Source: Pontibaca salina
GTDB lineage: Bacteria; Pseudomonadota; Alphaproteobacteria; Rhodobacterales; Rhodobacteraceae
DNA length: 64,000 nt
Assembly: GCF_016307205.1 (NCBI RefSeq)
Contig: NZ_JAEIJD010000002.1
Coordinates: 396,082 to 460,081 of the forward strand
Reading direction: 5' to 3'
Part shown: piece by piece, positions 27,085 to 35,765 of the stretch
Layout of the letters: every line of letters begins with the position of its first letter
Position numbering within the stretch: position 1 is the stretch's first letter
Notes under the pieces: model-generated
What the model was told of the DNA's origin: nothing
What the model saw: only the letters and a program-made list of their open reading frames with translations
Databases searched by the model: none
Program-made: the position numbers and the translations under genes

Positions 27085-28119
27085 ATGCACATCGCGCGCG
27101 ATTTGGCCGAGGCCGTAGGGAATACACCGTTGATCCGGCTGCGCCGTGTCAGCGAGGAAACCGGATGTGAAATTCTGGGCAAGGCCGAATTTATGAATCC
27201 CGGCCAATCGGTGAAGGACCGTGCGGCGCTTTACATCATCCGCGACGCGGTGGCGCGCGGCGAATTGCGGCCCGGTGGCACCATTGTCGAGGGCACGGCC
27301 GGTAATACCGGTATCGGATTGGCGCTGGTCGGGGCGTCGATGGGTTTCAAGACGGTGATCGTGATTCCCGAGACCCAGAGCCAGGAAAAGAAGGACATGC
27401 TGCGCCTTGCCGGGGCCGAATTGGTCCAGGTGCCCGCAGCCCCTTACCGGAACCCCAACAACTACGTGCGTTATTCGGAACGGCTGGCAAAAGAACTGGC
27501 GAAAACCGAACCCAATGGTGCCATCTGGGCCAATCAGTTCGACAACACCGCCAACCGGCGGGCCCATGCCGAGACCACCGGCCCCGAGATCTGGGAGCAG
27601 ACCGGCGGAGAGGTCCACGGCTTTACCGCTGCCGTTGGCTCGGGTGGTACTTTGGCGGGCGTCGCTGACGCGCTGCAATCCAAGGGCGTCAAGATCGCGC
27701 TGTCCGATCCGATGGGCGCGGCGCTGTATTCCTTTTACACGAGTGGCAAACTGGAAAGCCAAGGCGACTCGATCACCGAAGGTATCGGGCAGGGGCGCAT
27801 CACCGAGAATCTCAAGGGTTTCACGCCCGATTTCGCCTATCAGATCCCGGACGAAGAGGCGCTGCCCTATGTCTTTGATCTGCTGCACGAAGAGGGGCTG
27901 GTGCTTGGCGGCTCGTCTGGCGTCAATGTCGCCGGTGCGGTGCGTCTGGCGCGTGACCTGGGACCGGGCCACACCATCGTGACCATCCTGTGCGATTACG
28001 GCACACGCTATCAGTCGAAACTGTTCAACCGCGATTTCTTGGCCAGCAAGGGGCTTCCGGTGCCCGATTGGATGGACAAGGCCCCTGCAAGCATCCCGGG
28101 CGTATTCGAGGACGTATGA
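27085..28119 (+). CDS. cysK: Cysteine synthase A
   Basis: This PLP enzyme makes cysteine from O-acetylserine and sulfide. The 344 aa protein has the PLP lysine K44 in NPGQSVKDRAA, the substrate loop VEGTAGNTGIGLAL near residue 72 and the phosphate-binding GSGGTLAG near 190. It is longer than E. coli CysK (323 aa), similar to the branch of cysteine synthases common in Rhodobacterales. It may prefer another sulfur donor. The downstream MscS gene overlaps its stop (ATGA). Confidence 0.93.
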   Translation: MHIARDLAEAVGNTPLIRLRRVSEETGCEILGKAEFMNPGQSVKDRAALYIIRDAVARGELRPGGTIVEGTAGNTGIGLALVGASMGFKTVIVIPETQSQEKKDMLRLAGAELVQVPAAPYRNPNNYVRYSERLAKELAKTEPNGAIWANQFDNTANRRAHAETTGPEIWEQTGGEVHGFTAAVGSGGTLAGVADALQSKGVKIALSDPMGAALYSFYTSGKLESQGDSITEGIGQGRITENLKGFTPDFAYQIPDEEALPYVFDLLHEEGLVLGGSSGVNVAGAVRLARDLGPGHTIVTILCDYGTRYQSKLFNRDFLASKGLPVPDWMDKAPASIPGVFEDV

Positions 28120-30446
28120 AACAGGCGGTCCGGCTGCTGCGTCTGTTCGCTGCGCTGGTCTGTCTCTCGTTCGCGAGCGTCGCGGCCGCGCAGGGCAACG
28201 GAATAGACAGTGACGCGCAACGGCAATGGTTGGCTTTGGCCGAGCGTGCGGAAACGCTGATCGACGATGTTGACGCATCGGATGCGACGCTGGAAGCGAT
28301 GCGCAGCGACCTGACGGAATACCGCGAAACCTTCGTCTCGACGCGCGACCAGAATTCGTCACGGATTGACACGCTGCAATCGCAACTGGAGGCGCTTGGT
28401 CCGAAACCCGAAGACCGGGAAGAGGCCCGGGACATTGCCGAACTGCGCCAGCGGTTGACCACGCAACTGGACCAACTGCGGGTGCCGCGCATTGTTGCGG
28501 AGGAATCCTATAACCGCGCCGACGGGCTGATTGCCGAGATCGACCGCACCTTGCGCGAACGCCAGACCGCGCAAATGGTGGCGCGGGGGCCGATTCCGCT
28601 GAACCCGACCTATTGGCCAGTGGCCTTGAACGATGTGCGTCAGTTCGCCGGGGCAATCGCGACCGAAGTGCGCAGTGCATGGAATGCGCGGCCGGTACGG
28701 CAAAACCTCAGCAATCGCCTGCCGCTGATCGGGCTTTTGGGTGTGGTCGGCCTGATCCTTTTAGCGCGCGGGCGGGCGTGGTCGAAGCGTTTTGGCAACT
28801 ACATGCGCCAGTTCGGTGGCAAGGGAACCGGCGTTTGGCGTTTTGTGGTTTCGCTGGCGCGGGTTCTGTTGCCGCTCCTCGGGATAGTCGCGCTTACGCA
28901 GGCGGCATTGCTTTCGGGATTGTTCGGCTTTCGCGGCACGCTTTTGCTGGAGCGTATCCCCGCTTGGGGTGCCGTCCTGCTGGTGTTCCGCTGGCTCAGC
29001 GACCAGATCTATATTGGCAATGACGACGACCAATTGCTGCCGGTCGATCCTGAAAATCGCTCGCAAACGCGGCTATTGATCGATCTTCTGGCGCTGATGT
29101 TGGTGCTTGCCGGTATGATTCAGCTGCTCAATGAGGTCGAGAACATCACCGCCGCATCGCTTGCCGTTCTGAACTTTCCGGTGATCGTGATCACAGCGCT
29201 GATTATGTTGCGTTTCCAGATGGTGGCGTTTTTCTCGACCGCGGCGACCGATGACGACATCGACGCGGCGGTGCCGGAACTGGGCAAGGTCGTGCGTTTC
29301 GCGCGGCGCATGGTTTTTCTGCTGGCCGTCATCGCGCCGGTATTGGCGGCGCTGGGATATATCAAGGCAGCCTCGGCGCTGGTGTTTCCGGTCGTCCTGA
29401 CCTTTGCACTGATCACCTCGGCGCTGGTCGTTCATCGCTTTCTGGTCGATGTTTATGCGTGGCTGAGCCGTCGTGGTGAAGGCGCGCGCGACAGTCTCGC
29501 CGCCGTTTTGATCGGGTTTTTGCTGACACTGGCAGCGGTGCCAATACTGGCGCTGATTTGGGGGGCACGCATCTCGGATCTGACCGAGATCTGGACCAAG
29601 TTTATCACCGGATTCCAGATCGGCGAAGCCTATATCTCGCCCACCAATTTCCTGATCTTCGTCGTCGTTTTCATCATTGGATATGTGCTGACCCAATTGA
29701 TCAAAGGCGGTTTACGCGGCAACATTCTGCCCAAGACGGCGCTGGATCCGGGTGCGCAGAACGCCATCGTTGCCGGGACCGGCTATATCGGGGTGTTCCT
29801 TGCCGCGCTGGTTGCCATCACCCTTGCCGGTTTCGATCTGTCCTCGCTTGCCATTGTCGCTGGCGCACTGTCGGTCGGCATTGGCTTCGGTCTGCAAACC
29901 ATCGTGTCGAATTTTGTCAGTGGTATCATCCTACTTATCGAACGCCCGATCTCCAAGGGCGACTGGATCGAGGTTGGCGGGCTGATGGGCTATGTCCGGG
30001 ATATCTCGGTGCGCTCAACGACGATCGAGACTTTTGACCGCTCGGACGTGATCGTGCCGAATTCGGATCTGATCAGCGGCACGGTGACCAATTACACCCG
30101 TGGCAACACGGTGGGGCGGGTGATCATCCCCGTCAACGTTGTATTTGGCAGCGACACAAGGCAGGTGGAAAAGATCTTGCTGGAGATCGCCAACACGCAT
30201 CCGATGGTATTGGCCAATCCCGGCCCCACAGTGCTGTTGGTGAGTTTTGAGAATGGGGCACTGCATTTTGAAATTCGAGCGATCCTGCGGGATGTGAATT
30301 GGATCATGAGCGCCAAGTCCGACATGAATCACGAGATTGCGGAGCGGTTTGCCCAAGCCGGGATCGAGACAGCGCGGCCCCAGCGTGATCTGTGGATGCG
30401 TGATCCCGGACCCTTGCCCGCGCCCGAAAGTCAATCTGGCTCATAA
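28116..30446 (+). CDS. Large MscS-type mechanosensitive channel with DUF3772 domain
   Basis: This 776 aa inner-membrane channel protein starts at the ATG overlapping the cysK stop. It has a signal peptide (LLRLFAALVCLSFASVAAAQ), a periplasmic coiled coil containing the DUF3772 region (about 110-175), a block of roughly eleven membrane helices (about 200-590), and a C-terminal MscS pore and cytoplasmic domain (about 590-760). The pore helix is glycine/alanine-rich (IVAGALSVGIGFGLQTIVSNF). It should release solutes on hypo-osmotic shock, like MscK. It is not expected to act with CysK; the overlap is probably only transcriptional. Confidence 0.92.
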   Translation: MKQAVRLLRLFAALVCLSFASVAAAQGNGIDSDAQRQWLALAERAETLIDDVDASDATLEAMRSDLTEYRETFVSTRDQNSSRIDTLQSQLEALGPKPEDREEARDIAELRQRLTTQLDQLRVPRIVAEESYNRADGLIAEIDRTLRERQTAQMVARGPIPLNPTYWPVALNDVRQFAGAIATEVRSAWNARPVRQNLSNRLPLIGLLGVVGLILLARGRAWSKRFGNYMRQFGGKGTGVWRFVVSLARVLLPLLGIVALTQAALLSGLFGFRGTLLLERIPAWGAVLLVFRWLSDQIYIGNDDDQLLPVDPENRSQTRLLIDLLALMLVLAGMIQLLNEVENITAASLAVLNFPVIVITALIMLRFQMVAFFSTAATDDDIDAAVPELGKVVRFARRMVFLLAVIAPVLAALGYIKAASALVFPVVLTFALITSALVVHRFLVDVYAWLSRRGEGARDSLAAVLIGFLLTLAAVPILALIWGARISDLTEIWTKFITGFQIGEAYISPTNFLIFVVVFIIGYVLTQLIKGGLRGNILPKTALDPGAQNAIVAGTGYIGVFLAALVAITLAGFDLSSLAIVAGALSVGIGFGLQTIVSNFVSGIILLIERPISKGDWIEVGGLMGYVRDISVRSTTIETFDRSDVIVPNSDLISGTVTNYTRGNTVGRVIIPVNVVFGSDTRQVEKILLEIANTHPMVLANPGPTVLLVSFENGALHFEIRAILRDVNWIMSAKSDMNHEIAERFAQAGIETARPQRDLWMRDPGPLPAPESQSGS

Positions 30447-30521
30447 TGGCTTGACCTTGCGCCAGAGCTCTGTTTTCAGTGGGATTGGTCGGATCTTTCC
30501 TACTGCCTGACCGTCACGGTG

Positions 30522-30548
30522 TGATCAATTAAGAGTTGCCTGATCAAT
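30522..30548. promoter_or_regulatory. Repeated TGATCAAT boxes upstream of the curli-like operon
   Basis: TGATCAAT occurs at 30522-30529 and again at 30541-30548. The spacing is 19 bases (about two helical turns), and each box contains the palindrome TGATCA. They lie about 100 bases upstream of csgF and could be a paired operator for this operon. No binding protein can be named. Confidence 0.35.
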
Positions 30549-30644
30549 CGCTCAGGCGCCACGATCCGCCGAATGTTTTTTCAATGGTATTTTTTGCTTT
30601 ACGCTGGATGAATCCAAGCCCTTGTGGAGGCGGGAGGTACTACG

Positions 30645-31094
30645 ATTTTTAAGCGCAGGTTATTGAGATATGCGGCTTTAAACATGGTGATCAGCGGCTT
30701 TTTGGCCCCCCCAGTGACTGCTGAGTTGACCTATGCGCCGAAGCTGCCGCAGTTTGGCGGGCATAATGCGCAGGCATTTAACATCCTGACCTATGAAAAG
30801 CAGCGTGAGGATGCCGAGAAAGCCAAGATCGCAGCGGCACGGGCGGCCGCCGAACGTGAGGCGAACCGGAAGGTTGTGACCAATACCGACCGATTGGTGG
30901 CCTCGATCACGAACTATTTGAATGTGGAAATCGCGCGGCGGTTCTCGACCGAAGTGCTGAGTGGCAGCGCACCAAGCGGCAGTATCACTGTTGGTGACGT
31001 GACGATCGAATATGTCCGTTTGGACGGCATCGTGAATCTGGTCATCAATGACGAAAATGGGTCAACCACAATTGAGCTGCCGGTCGTCCAATGA
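30645..31094 (+). CDS. csgF: Curli assembly component CsgF-like
   Basis: CsgF caps the outer-membrane CsgG pore and helps nucleate curli at the surface. The mature protein begins ELTYAPKLPQFGGHNAQAFNIL, matching the CsgF N-terminus that inserts in the CsgG channel. An Ala/Lys/Glu-rich helix and a beta-rich C-terminal domain follow. GTG at 30624 lies upstream of the GGGAGG ribosome site (30632-30637), which itself is seven bases before an ATT codon at 30645. Starting at ATT gives a good signal peptide (MFKRRLLRYAALNMVISGF), so I prefer that rare start (149 aa). The csgG gene overlaps the stop by four bases. Confidence 0.85.
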   Translation: MFKRRLLRYAALNMVISGFLAPPVTAELTYAPKLPQFGGHNAQAFNILTYEKQREDAEKAKIAAARAAAEREANRKVVTNTDRLVASITNYLNVEIARRFSTEVLSGSAPSGSITVGDVTIEYVRLDGIVNLVINDENGSTTIELPVVQ

Positions 31095-31882
31095 TTCAAA
31101 AAAACAAGTTCGCGGCGCTGCTGGCGGCGCTGCTGGCGGCGCTGCTCCTTGCGGGCTGTTCTCCGGTGCCTGAGTTGCAGACCGTGCCGCCAATGGTCGA
31201 TCAGCAATCGGTGTTTGAAACGCTTGCCTCCTCGCCGCCACCCAAAAGCGACCCGGTCGTGGTTGGGGTCTATAATTTTCATGACCAATCCGGCCAGCGG
31301 CTGGTCAGCAGTCGCCCGGTGTCAGAAATGTCGACGGCGCTGCCGCAGGGTTTATCGTCGATTCTGGTTCAGGAACTGCAGCGCGCCGCCGAGGGCAAGC
31401 TGTACCGCGTGGTTGAACGCGAGCATGTCGATGCGGTGCTGGCCGAGCGGCGCATTGTCATTGCCTCGCTGCCCGAGGAGCAGGCCAGCCAGCTTTCGCC
31501 GCTGCTGCTGCCGGGGATCATTCTGACCGGCGGTGCGGTGTCTTATGATCGCAGCGTGTCTCAAAATCTGCGCGGGCTTGGGCTCAAATCCATCAACGGC
31601 GTGAAAGAGGTGGTGACCGATCAGGTTGGGGTGATCCTGCGTGCGGTGTCGGTGAAAACCGGCGAGGTTCTGGTTTCGGTGCATGCCCGCAAAGCCGTGA
31701 CCAGCGCCCGCAGCGGGATCTCGGGGCTGCATATTCTGGGCAACGATATTCTGGCATTCGAGGCCGGCGGGGCGGTGAACGAGCCGGTGTCGCTGGCGGT
31801 GCGGCTGGCGATTGCCGCGGCGGTGCTGGAGCTAACCGAAGAAGGGTTTAAAAAAGGCTGGTGGACGAAAAAATCAGCATAA
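31091..31882 (+). CDS. csgG: Curli production lipoprotein CsgG-like secretion pore
   Basis: CsgG is the outer-membrane lipoprotein that forms a nonameric pore exporting curli subunits. The 263 aa product has a lipoprotein signal with LLAGC (Cys23) and a core typical of CsgG: VVVGVYNFHDQSGQR, ALPQGLSSILVQELQ, LYRVVEREHVDAVLAER and PGIILTGGAVSYD. The length agrees with E. coli CsgG (277 aa). The signal sequence is coded by three 12-base tandem repeats. It overlaps csgF by four bases and is followed by two candidate subunit genes, so it should be their exporter. Confidence 0.95.
   Translation: MIQKNKFAALLAALLAALLLAGCSPVPELQTVPPMVDQQSVFETLASSPPPKSDPVVVGVYNFHDQSGQRLVSSRPVSEMSTALPQGLSSILVQELQRAAEGKLYRVVEREHVDAVLAERRIVIASLPEEQASQLSPLLLPGIILTGGAVSYDRSVSQNLRGLGLKSINGVKEVVTDQVGVILRAVSVKTGEVLVSVHARKAVTSARSGISGLHILGNDILAFEAGGAVNEPVSLAVRLAIAAAVLELTEEGFKKGWWTKKSA
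31112..31147 (+). repeat. Three tandem 12-base repeats inside the csgG signal sequence
   Basis: The unit GCGGCGCTGCTG is present three times in a row (the last copy ends in C). It codes for repeats of Ala-Ala-Leu-Leu in the hydrophobic core of the lipoprotein signal. Slippage would change the core by four residues without a frameshift. Confidence 0.85.
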
Positions 31883-31998
31883 CAGACATCGCCCATACTG
31901 CCGGTGACAGGTCTTGGACCGAGCCGAAACTTGGCGCGATACCCAAGCGTTTTTCTGACTAAGGTCAGGGCGCGTAACTTTTAAAACAGGAAGAGAAT

Positions 31999-32679
31999 AT
32001 GAAATTTCTGAAAACCTTGGCAATCGGCGCAACGGTCGCTCTGACCGGCAGCGTGGCCTTTGCGAATGACATCAATTTTAAACAAAGTGCCGGTTCAATT
32101 ACGAACCTGACATTCACCCAGTCGGGTACGGGGAACTTGATTAGTGAGGCTGGGGTGAGCGCAGCGGCTCCAGCAACAGTCACCGGTTCGCTCGATACGC
32201 TGAACATTGTTCAGGGCGGAAGTAGCAACACCGCGAGCCTCGACATCACGGGAACCGGAGTTGGCGACAAAGTCTCGATTGATATGCAGGGCAGCGACAA
32301 CATACTCACCGCGAAAGTCGCAAATACGGCCTCGCAGATTGATATCGAAAGCTCTGCCAGCAACCTCACACTTGACCTTGAGCAAACCGGTCTTGAAGGT
32401 GGCCAAAATAACAAACACACCATCCTTGCTAATATTAGCAAGACCGGTACCGATGTTGCTACAGTAACGCTGAAGCAACTGGGAGAAACCAATACTATTA
32501 AATTGGGTGACCGGACTGGAGCGCAGGACGCTTTTGAGGGCGGCCTGACGCTGGAGGGAGGCACTGGTGACGGTGGTGTCAGCATCACCCAATATGGCAA
32601 CGCCACCTATGAAGCATCGCACACCGTAACTGCAGGCGGCACCGTGACCGTCACGCAGGGTGAAGCCCCTGCCATCTAA
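31999..32679 (+). CDS. Candidate curlin-like fibre subunit 1
   Basis: This is a 226 aa exported protein with an AGGAAGAG ribosome site and a signal peptide (MKFLKTLAIGATVALTGSVAFA). The mature part is built of beta-strand repeats with curlin-like Q-x-G-x-x-N cores: FTQSGTGN, IVQGGSSN, DMQGSDN, LEQTG..NN, LKQLGETN and ITQYGN. Spacing is about 20-35 residues, less regular than E. coli CsgA. There is no cysteine, and Thr, Ser, Asn and Gly dominate. Position just after csgG strongly suggests it is an exported amyloid subunit. Whether it is the major (CsgA) or nucleating (CsgB) type is unknown; the strong hairpins after it suggest the more abundant one. Confidence 0.82.
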   Translation: MKFLKTLAIGATVALTGSVAFANDINFKQSAGSITNLTFTQSGTGNLISEAGVSAAAPATVTGSLDTLNIVQGGSSNTASLDITGTGVGDKVSIDMQGSDNILTAKVANTASQIDIESSASNLTLDLEQTGLEGGQNNKHTILANISKTGTDVATVTLKQLGETNTIKLGDRTGAQDAFEGGLTLEGGTGDGGVSITQYGNATYEASHTVTAGGTVTVTQGEAPAI

Positions 32680-32697
32680 AGTTCGTGAACAAATCAA

Positions 32698-32722
32698 GGG
32701 GGCGGCGCGCGGCGCTGCCCCC
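32698..32722 (+). other. Strong GC hairpin after subunit gene 1
   Basis: GGGGGCGGCGC pairs with GCGCTGCCCCC around a three-base loop, giving eleven pairs including one G-T. It has no T-run directly after it and is followed six bases later by a second hairpin. It is likely an mRNA-stabilising or termination-assisting structure. Confidence 0.75.
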
Positions 32723-32728
32723 AAAGCG

Positions 32729-32761
32729 CCCGTCCGGGCTTTGTCCGGGCGGGTAGTTTTT
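32729..32761 (+). terminator. Possible partial terminator between the two curlin-like genes
   Basis: CCCG-T-CCGG pairs with CCGG-G-CGGG around a seven-base loop, followed by TAG and five T residues. It resembles an intrinsic terminator placed 12 bases before the next start codon. Incomplete read-through would give more subunit 1 than subunit 2. Confidence 0.65.
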
Positions 32762-32773
32762 GACGGGGCCGCC

Positions 32774-33559
32774 ATGTTTCTACCTTTCCATCGGGCTCTG
32801 CCGCTGCTTTGTCTCGCCCTTTGCTTCGCCAGCGCCGGCCAGGCCAACGAGATTCGCTTTGATCAAAGCAACCCGACGATCCTGCACCTCAACATCACCC
32901 AAATCGGAAACGACCATTCGGTGCATGGGTTTGACCCGAACAGCGGCAAGGCTGACCGCGCGTCCGGGGCCAGCCTCACGGGCAATTTCGGCACCGTCAC
33001 ACTGCGCCAAGATACTGCCGAAAGCAGCGCAATCGCCCTGCGCGTTGAGGTCGATGGGTGGAAACCCAGTGACATTGACATCGATCTCTCCGGGAGAGGC
33101 GGGCACAGCGTTTCACTAGACGCCAAGGCGGCGAGGCTCGAATCCTTGATCACGCTGGAGGGCAAAGGCGAAAAATCTGTCGACTTGACTGTCGCCGCCA
33201 CCGGAAAGGCAGTGACGCATGATATCACCCTGAGAGGAAAGGCGATGACGCTGACCGCTTGGCAGGGGGCTGCGGCTGGTCTGGTGGTTGATCTGAAGGC
33301 GAAGGGTCCGGGGGCGTCAACTGTCATCACCCAAAGTGGCGAAAATAGCACTGCAAATATTTCGGGGACACTCCATTCGAATGCAACGCTGGAGTTTAAC
33401 CAGACCGGCAGCAACGCGGATATCAACCTTGCTGTGACGCTGAAGCCCGACTCAAAGCTCATCTACAATCAGCAAGCCGATAACGGTGCCACGGTCAGTC
33501 CGATATCGGTGAAGTTGACCCATGACGAGGTCGTCACGATGACCCATACCGCGTTCTAG
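32774..33559 (+). CDS. Candidate curlin-like fibre subunit 2
   Basis: This is a 261 aa exported protein starting at ATG 32774 (an in-frame extension to 32660 would run through the hairpins and was rejected). The signal peptide is LPLLCLALCFASAGQA. The mature part repeats beta-strands with Q-G-N-type motifs: ITQIGNDHS, ITQSGENSTAN, FNQTGSNADIN and YNQQADNG. These are separated by less regular strands (LSGRGGHSVSL). It is a divergent relative of the preceding protein and probably a minor or nucleating subunit. No ribosome site stronger than a GACGGGG stretch is seen. Confidence 0.75.
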   Translation: MFLPFHRALPLLCLALCFASAGQANEIRFDQSNPTILHLNITQIGNDHSVHGFDPNSGKADRASGASLTGNFGTVTLRQDTAESSAIALRVEVDGWKPSDIDIDLSGRGGHSVSLDAKAARLESLITLEGKGEKSVDLTVAATGKAVTHDITLRGKAMTLTAWQGAAAGLVVDLKAKGPGASTVITQSGENSTANISGTLHSNATLEFNQTGSNADINLAVTLKPDSKLIYNQQADNGATVSPISVKLTHDEVVTMTHTAF

Positions 33560-33685
33560 AAACACGTTACGGCGGAACCACCGCAAGCGCCGGGCTGCAG
33601 GACTTACCACCATGTCGAAACCCTGCTTGCGCTCTGCCCAGAGCGTGCTGCGTTTAAGTGGATTCAGGGTCGCGATTGAAGCGCA

Positions 33686-34009
33686 TTATTTGGGGCCGGA
33701 TGAATTCTCCGCGATCCACCGTAAATAGCTCTCGCTGCCTTGCGTGATCGGCAGCGAGAAAATGGCCGGCTCATCATAGCTATGCAGGCTGGCAATCAGT
33801 TTTTCGACCTGATCATAGGAGGCCCCGGCGGTTTTCAAGAAGACGCGATATTCGGCCGCGTTCTGCACCGCGTCATTCCAGAAAAACACGCTTTCGATTT
33901 CGTCGATATGGGCGCATGCGGCGAGCCCCTGCTCGACACAAGCCGATGCGATCTTGCGCGCCTCTTCCCGTGACGCGACGGTAGTTCCAACCATGATGGC
34001 CAAATTCAA
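33686..34009 (-). CDS. cutA: Divalent-cation tolerance protein CutA
   Basis: CutA is a small trimeric cytoplasmic protein linked with copper tolerance, of uncertain biochemical role. The 107 aa product shows the fold marks EEARKIASACVEQGLAACAHI and VFFWNDAVQNAAEYRVFLKT. It ends with SLPITQGSESYLRWI, close to the usual P-x-x-x-G-x-x-x-Y-L-x-W. The start is TTG at 34009, preceded by GGAGGGAGGG; the frame continues to 34093 but through this site. It stands alone, downstream of the leftward exported-protein gene. Confidence 0.92.
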   Translation of the reverse strand: MNLAIMVGTTVASREEARKIASACVEQGLAACAHIDEIESVFFWNDAVQNAAEYRVFLKTAGASYDQVEKLIASLHSYDEPAIFSLPITQGSESYLRWIAENSSGPK

Positions 34010-34132
34010 TCCCTCCCTCCGTTGTGTTTTCGCCAGACTATCGTGCTTCACGGTTAGCGATCCTATGCGTGAGGCAGAAGATCTTGCGCCCAAGCAATAC
34101 GAGTGCTTATCAGCATGACCTCACCGATGACG

Positions 34133-34678
34133 TTATTCCGGGTTTACAAGCGCTGTGCCAAAGGTGCCTTCCACAGGCAGGCAATTATCGGTGTCAGCCT
34201 CGGCGAAAAAACTTTCCTTCCGGCACAGCAGAGCCGAAAAGCTGCCATCGGTCACGGATTCTCCGGCGTCCAGCGCCAGCGCATCAAGCGTTACTTTTGT
34301 TTCGGTACCGCTGTTTTCGCTATGGTAGAAGGCATTATTCATGCCCTCGGGCCACCACGAAACTGATGCATCCATCACCGCGCCAGTGGCATCGTTGCCC
34401 ATGACCGAGAACTCGACCGTCAATACATTGTGCATGAAATTATCCGCGGTGAGATCATGGCCCTGAATTGAGACTGCCGACATCGGGCCGAAGGACCGGA
34501 AACTGGCTGTTCCCGTGCCCTTGGCCGACTTGAGCGTTGCACCAGCGTAGGAGGTACCATCAATGCTGGCGTCGATTTTGCCGATGGGCGTCCCCGTCGA
34601 CTGAGAGATCGCCGGCTGGGCCAGCCCGATAACAAGTCCGAGTGTCGACAGGCTAAGAGAATAATGTTTCACCGGCAT
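34133..34678 (-). CDS. Exported protein of unknown function
   Basis: This is a 181 aa protein with a signal peptide (YSLSLSTLGLVIGLAQPAISQ) and a mature domain rich in Gly, Thr, Ser and Asp, suggesting a beta-sandwich. Two cysteines (LLCRKE and DNCLPVEG) near the C-terminus could form a disulfide. I do not recognise the family. It has no operon partner, and cutA begins about 120 bases downstream. It may be outer-membrane-linked or secreted. Confidence 0.65.
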   Translation of the reverse strand: MPVKHYSLSLSTLGLVIGLAQPAISQSTGTPIGKIDASIDGTSYAGATLKSAKGTGTASFRSFGPMSAVSIQGHDLTADNFMHNVLTVEFSVMGNDATGAVMDASVSWWPEGMNNAFYHSENSGTETKVTLDALALDAGESVTDGSFSALLCRKESFFAEADTDNCLPVEGTFGTALVNPE

Positions 34679-34946
34679 GTTTGTATCCCTGTGTCAATTG
34701 ATGCTGCTATTGTTTAGGAGGTGAAAAGCGTCTTGTTAAGTGTTGATGCGGCGAATGTTCGCAGGCCTTTTTAAGCTAAGCGCCTACCGGTCAACGGGTG
34801 CTCAGATGGACTGGGGTTCACCTGCTGGAGACCGTCGACAAGCGCTTCGGCAATTGCTGCGCGCCAGAGGGCGCACAACCGGCATGCCGCCCTGCCGCAG
34901 CCCGGCTTCGAGATCGAATGGCAAAGCCGATGCAATTGCACGTGGA

Positions 34947-35570
34947 CTACCGCGAAGCGGTCGCGAGCGCGGTTCCCATCCCTACGAAGATGCCGCCAGT
35001 TGCCCGATTAAACCACCGCCCATATTGTGAAAGCCATGGCGAAATACGTTGAGCGAAGCTGGCAAGTACGAGCTCATAGGTAATTTCAACCATAACAAAT
35101 GTGCCACCAAAAACGAACAGTTGCGTGGCAAACGAAGCATCAGCCACCATAAATTGGGGCAGGAAGGCAGCAAAAAACAGAACTCCTTTCGGGTTCGTTA
35201 CAGCGACCAAGAATCCCTGCTGAAACATACGGATAGGGCAGGCATCCTGAGTGTCTATAGCCAGCGCTGCCCCTCTGAAATCAGGCGGCGGAGCCCGCCA
35301 GACACGGAGTCCCAGATAAATCAGATAGCCTGCGCCAACCCACTTAATCAGTGTAAAAGCTTGCTCCGATGCGGCCAGCAATGTCCCAAAACCCGCAAGG
35401 GAAATTGCAATCAGTACCAAGAAGCCAAATGCGCCACCGAATATTGTATAAACTGTAGGTCGAAATCCGAAGCAGGCTCCGTGGGTGATTGAAAGAAGCC
35501 CATTAGGACCGGGCGTAAGCGACAGACCAGAAGCCGCAACCAGATAGATTAGCCAAAGCTCAAGGGTCAT
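34947..35570 (-). CDS. LysE/RhtB-family amino-acid exporter
   Basis: This is an inner-membrane exporter of 207 aa with six predicted helices. The N-terminal GLSLTPGPNGLLSITHGACFG is the LysE-family signature, and AVTNPKGVLFFAAFLPQF is the second conserved block. The substrate is unknown; homoserine/threonine-type exporters are the nearest. The start is ATG 35570. The 268 bases downstream (34679-34946) hold no gene I can recognise. Confidence 0.9.
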   Translation of the reverse strand: MTLELWLIYLVAASGLSLTPGPNGLLSITHGACFGFRPTVYTIFGGAFGFLVLIAISLAGFGTLLAASEQAFTLIKWVGAGYLIYLGLRVWRAPPPDFRGAALAIDTQDACPIRMFQQGFLVAVTNPKGVLFFAAFLPQFMVADASFATQLFVFGGTFVMVEITYELVLASFAQRISPWLSQYGRWFNRATGGIFVGMGTALATASR

Positions 35571-35765
35571 ATCGTTTCCTTAAAGAAGTCGGGACAAATA
35601 TAACTTGCAGTTACGGGACTACCAGCATCAATTATCAAACGACAGCTTCGGCGGGACAGCCGCCATTCGATAAACAAATACGGGCCTGGGGCACAGCGTT
35701 TTCTGCGCGCCCATGTTGAGCCGTCGTCTGCAAGGACAGGCAATAATCTAAAAACGCTGGCGCGT

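Noticed and set aside
26977..28680. Leftward frame of 567 codons across cysK and the MscS gene
   Set aside because: It is antisense to two well-matched proteins, and its Arg/Pro/Gly-rich composition is typical of a high-GC shadow frame.
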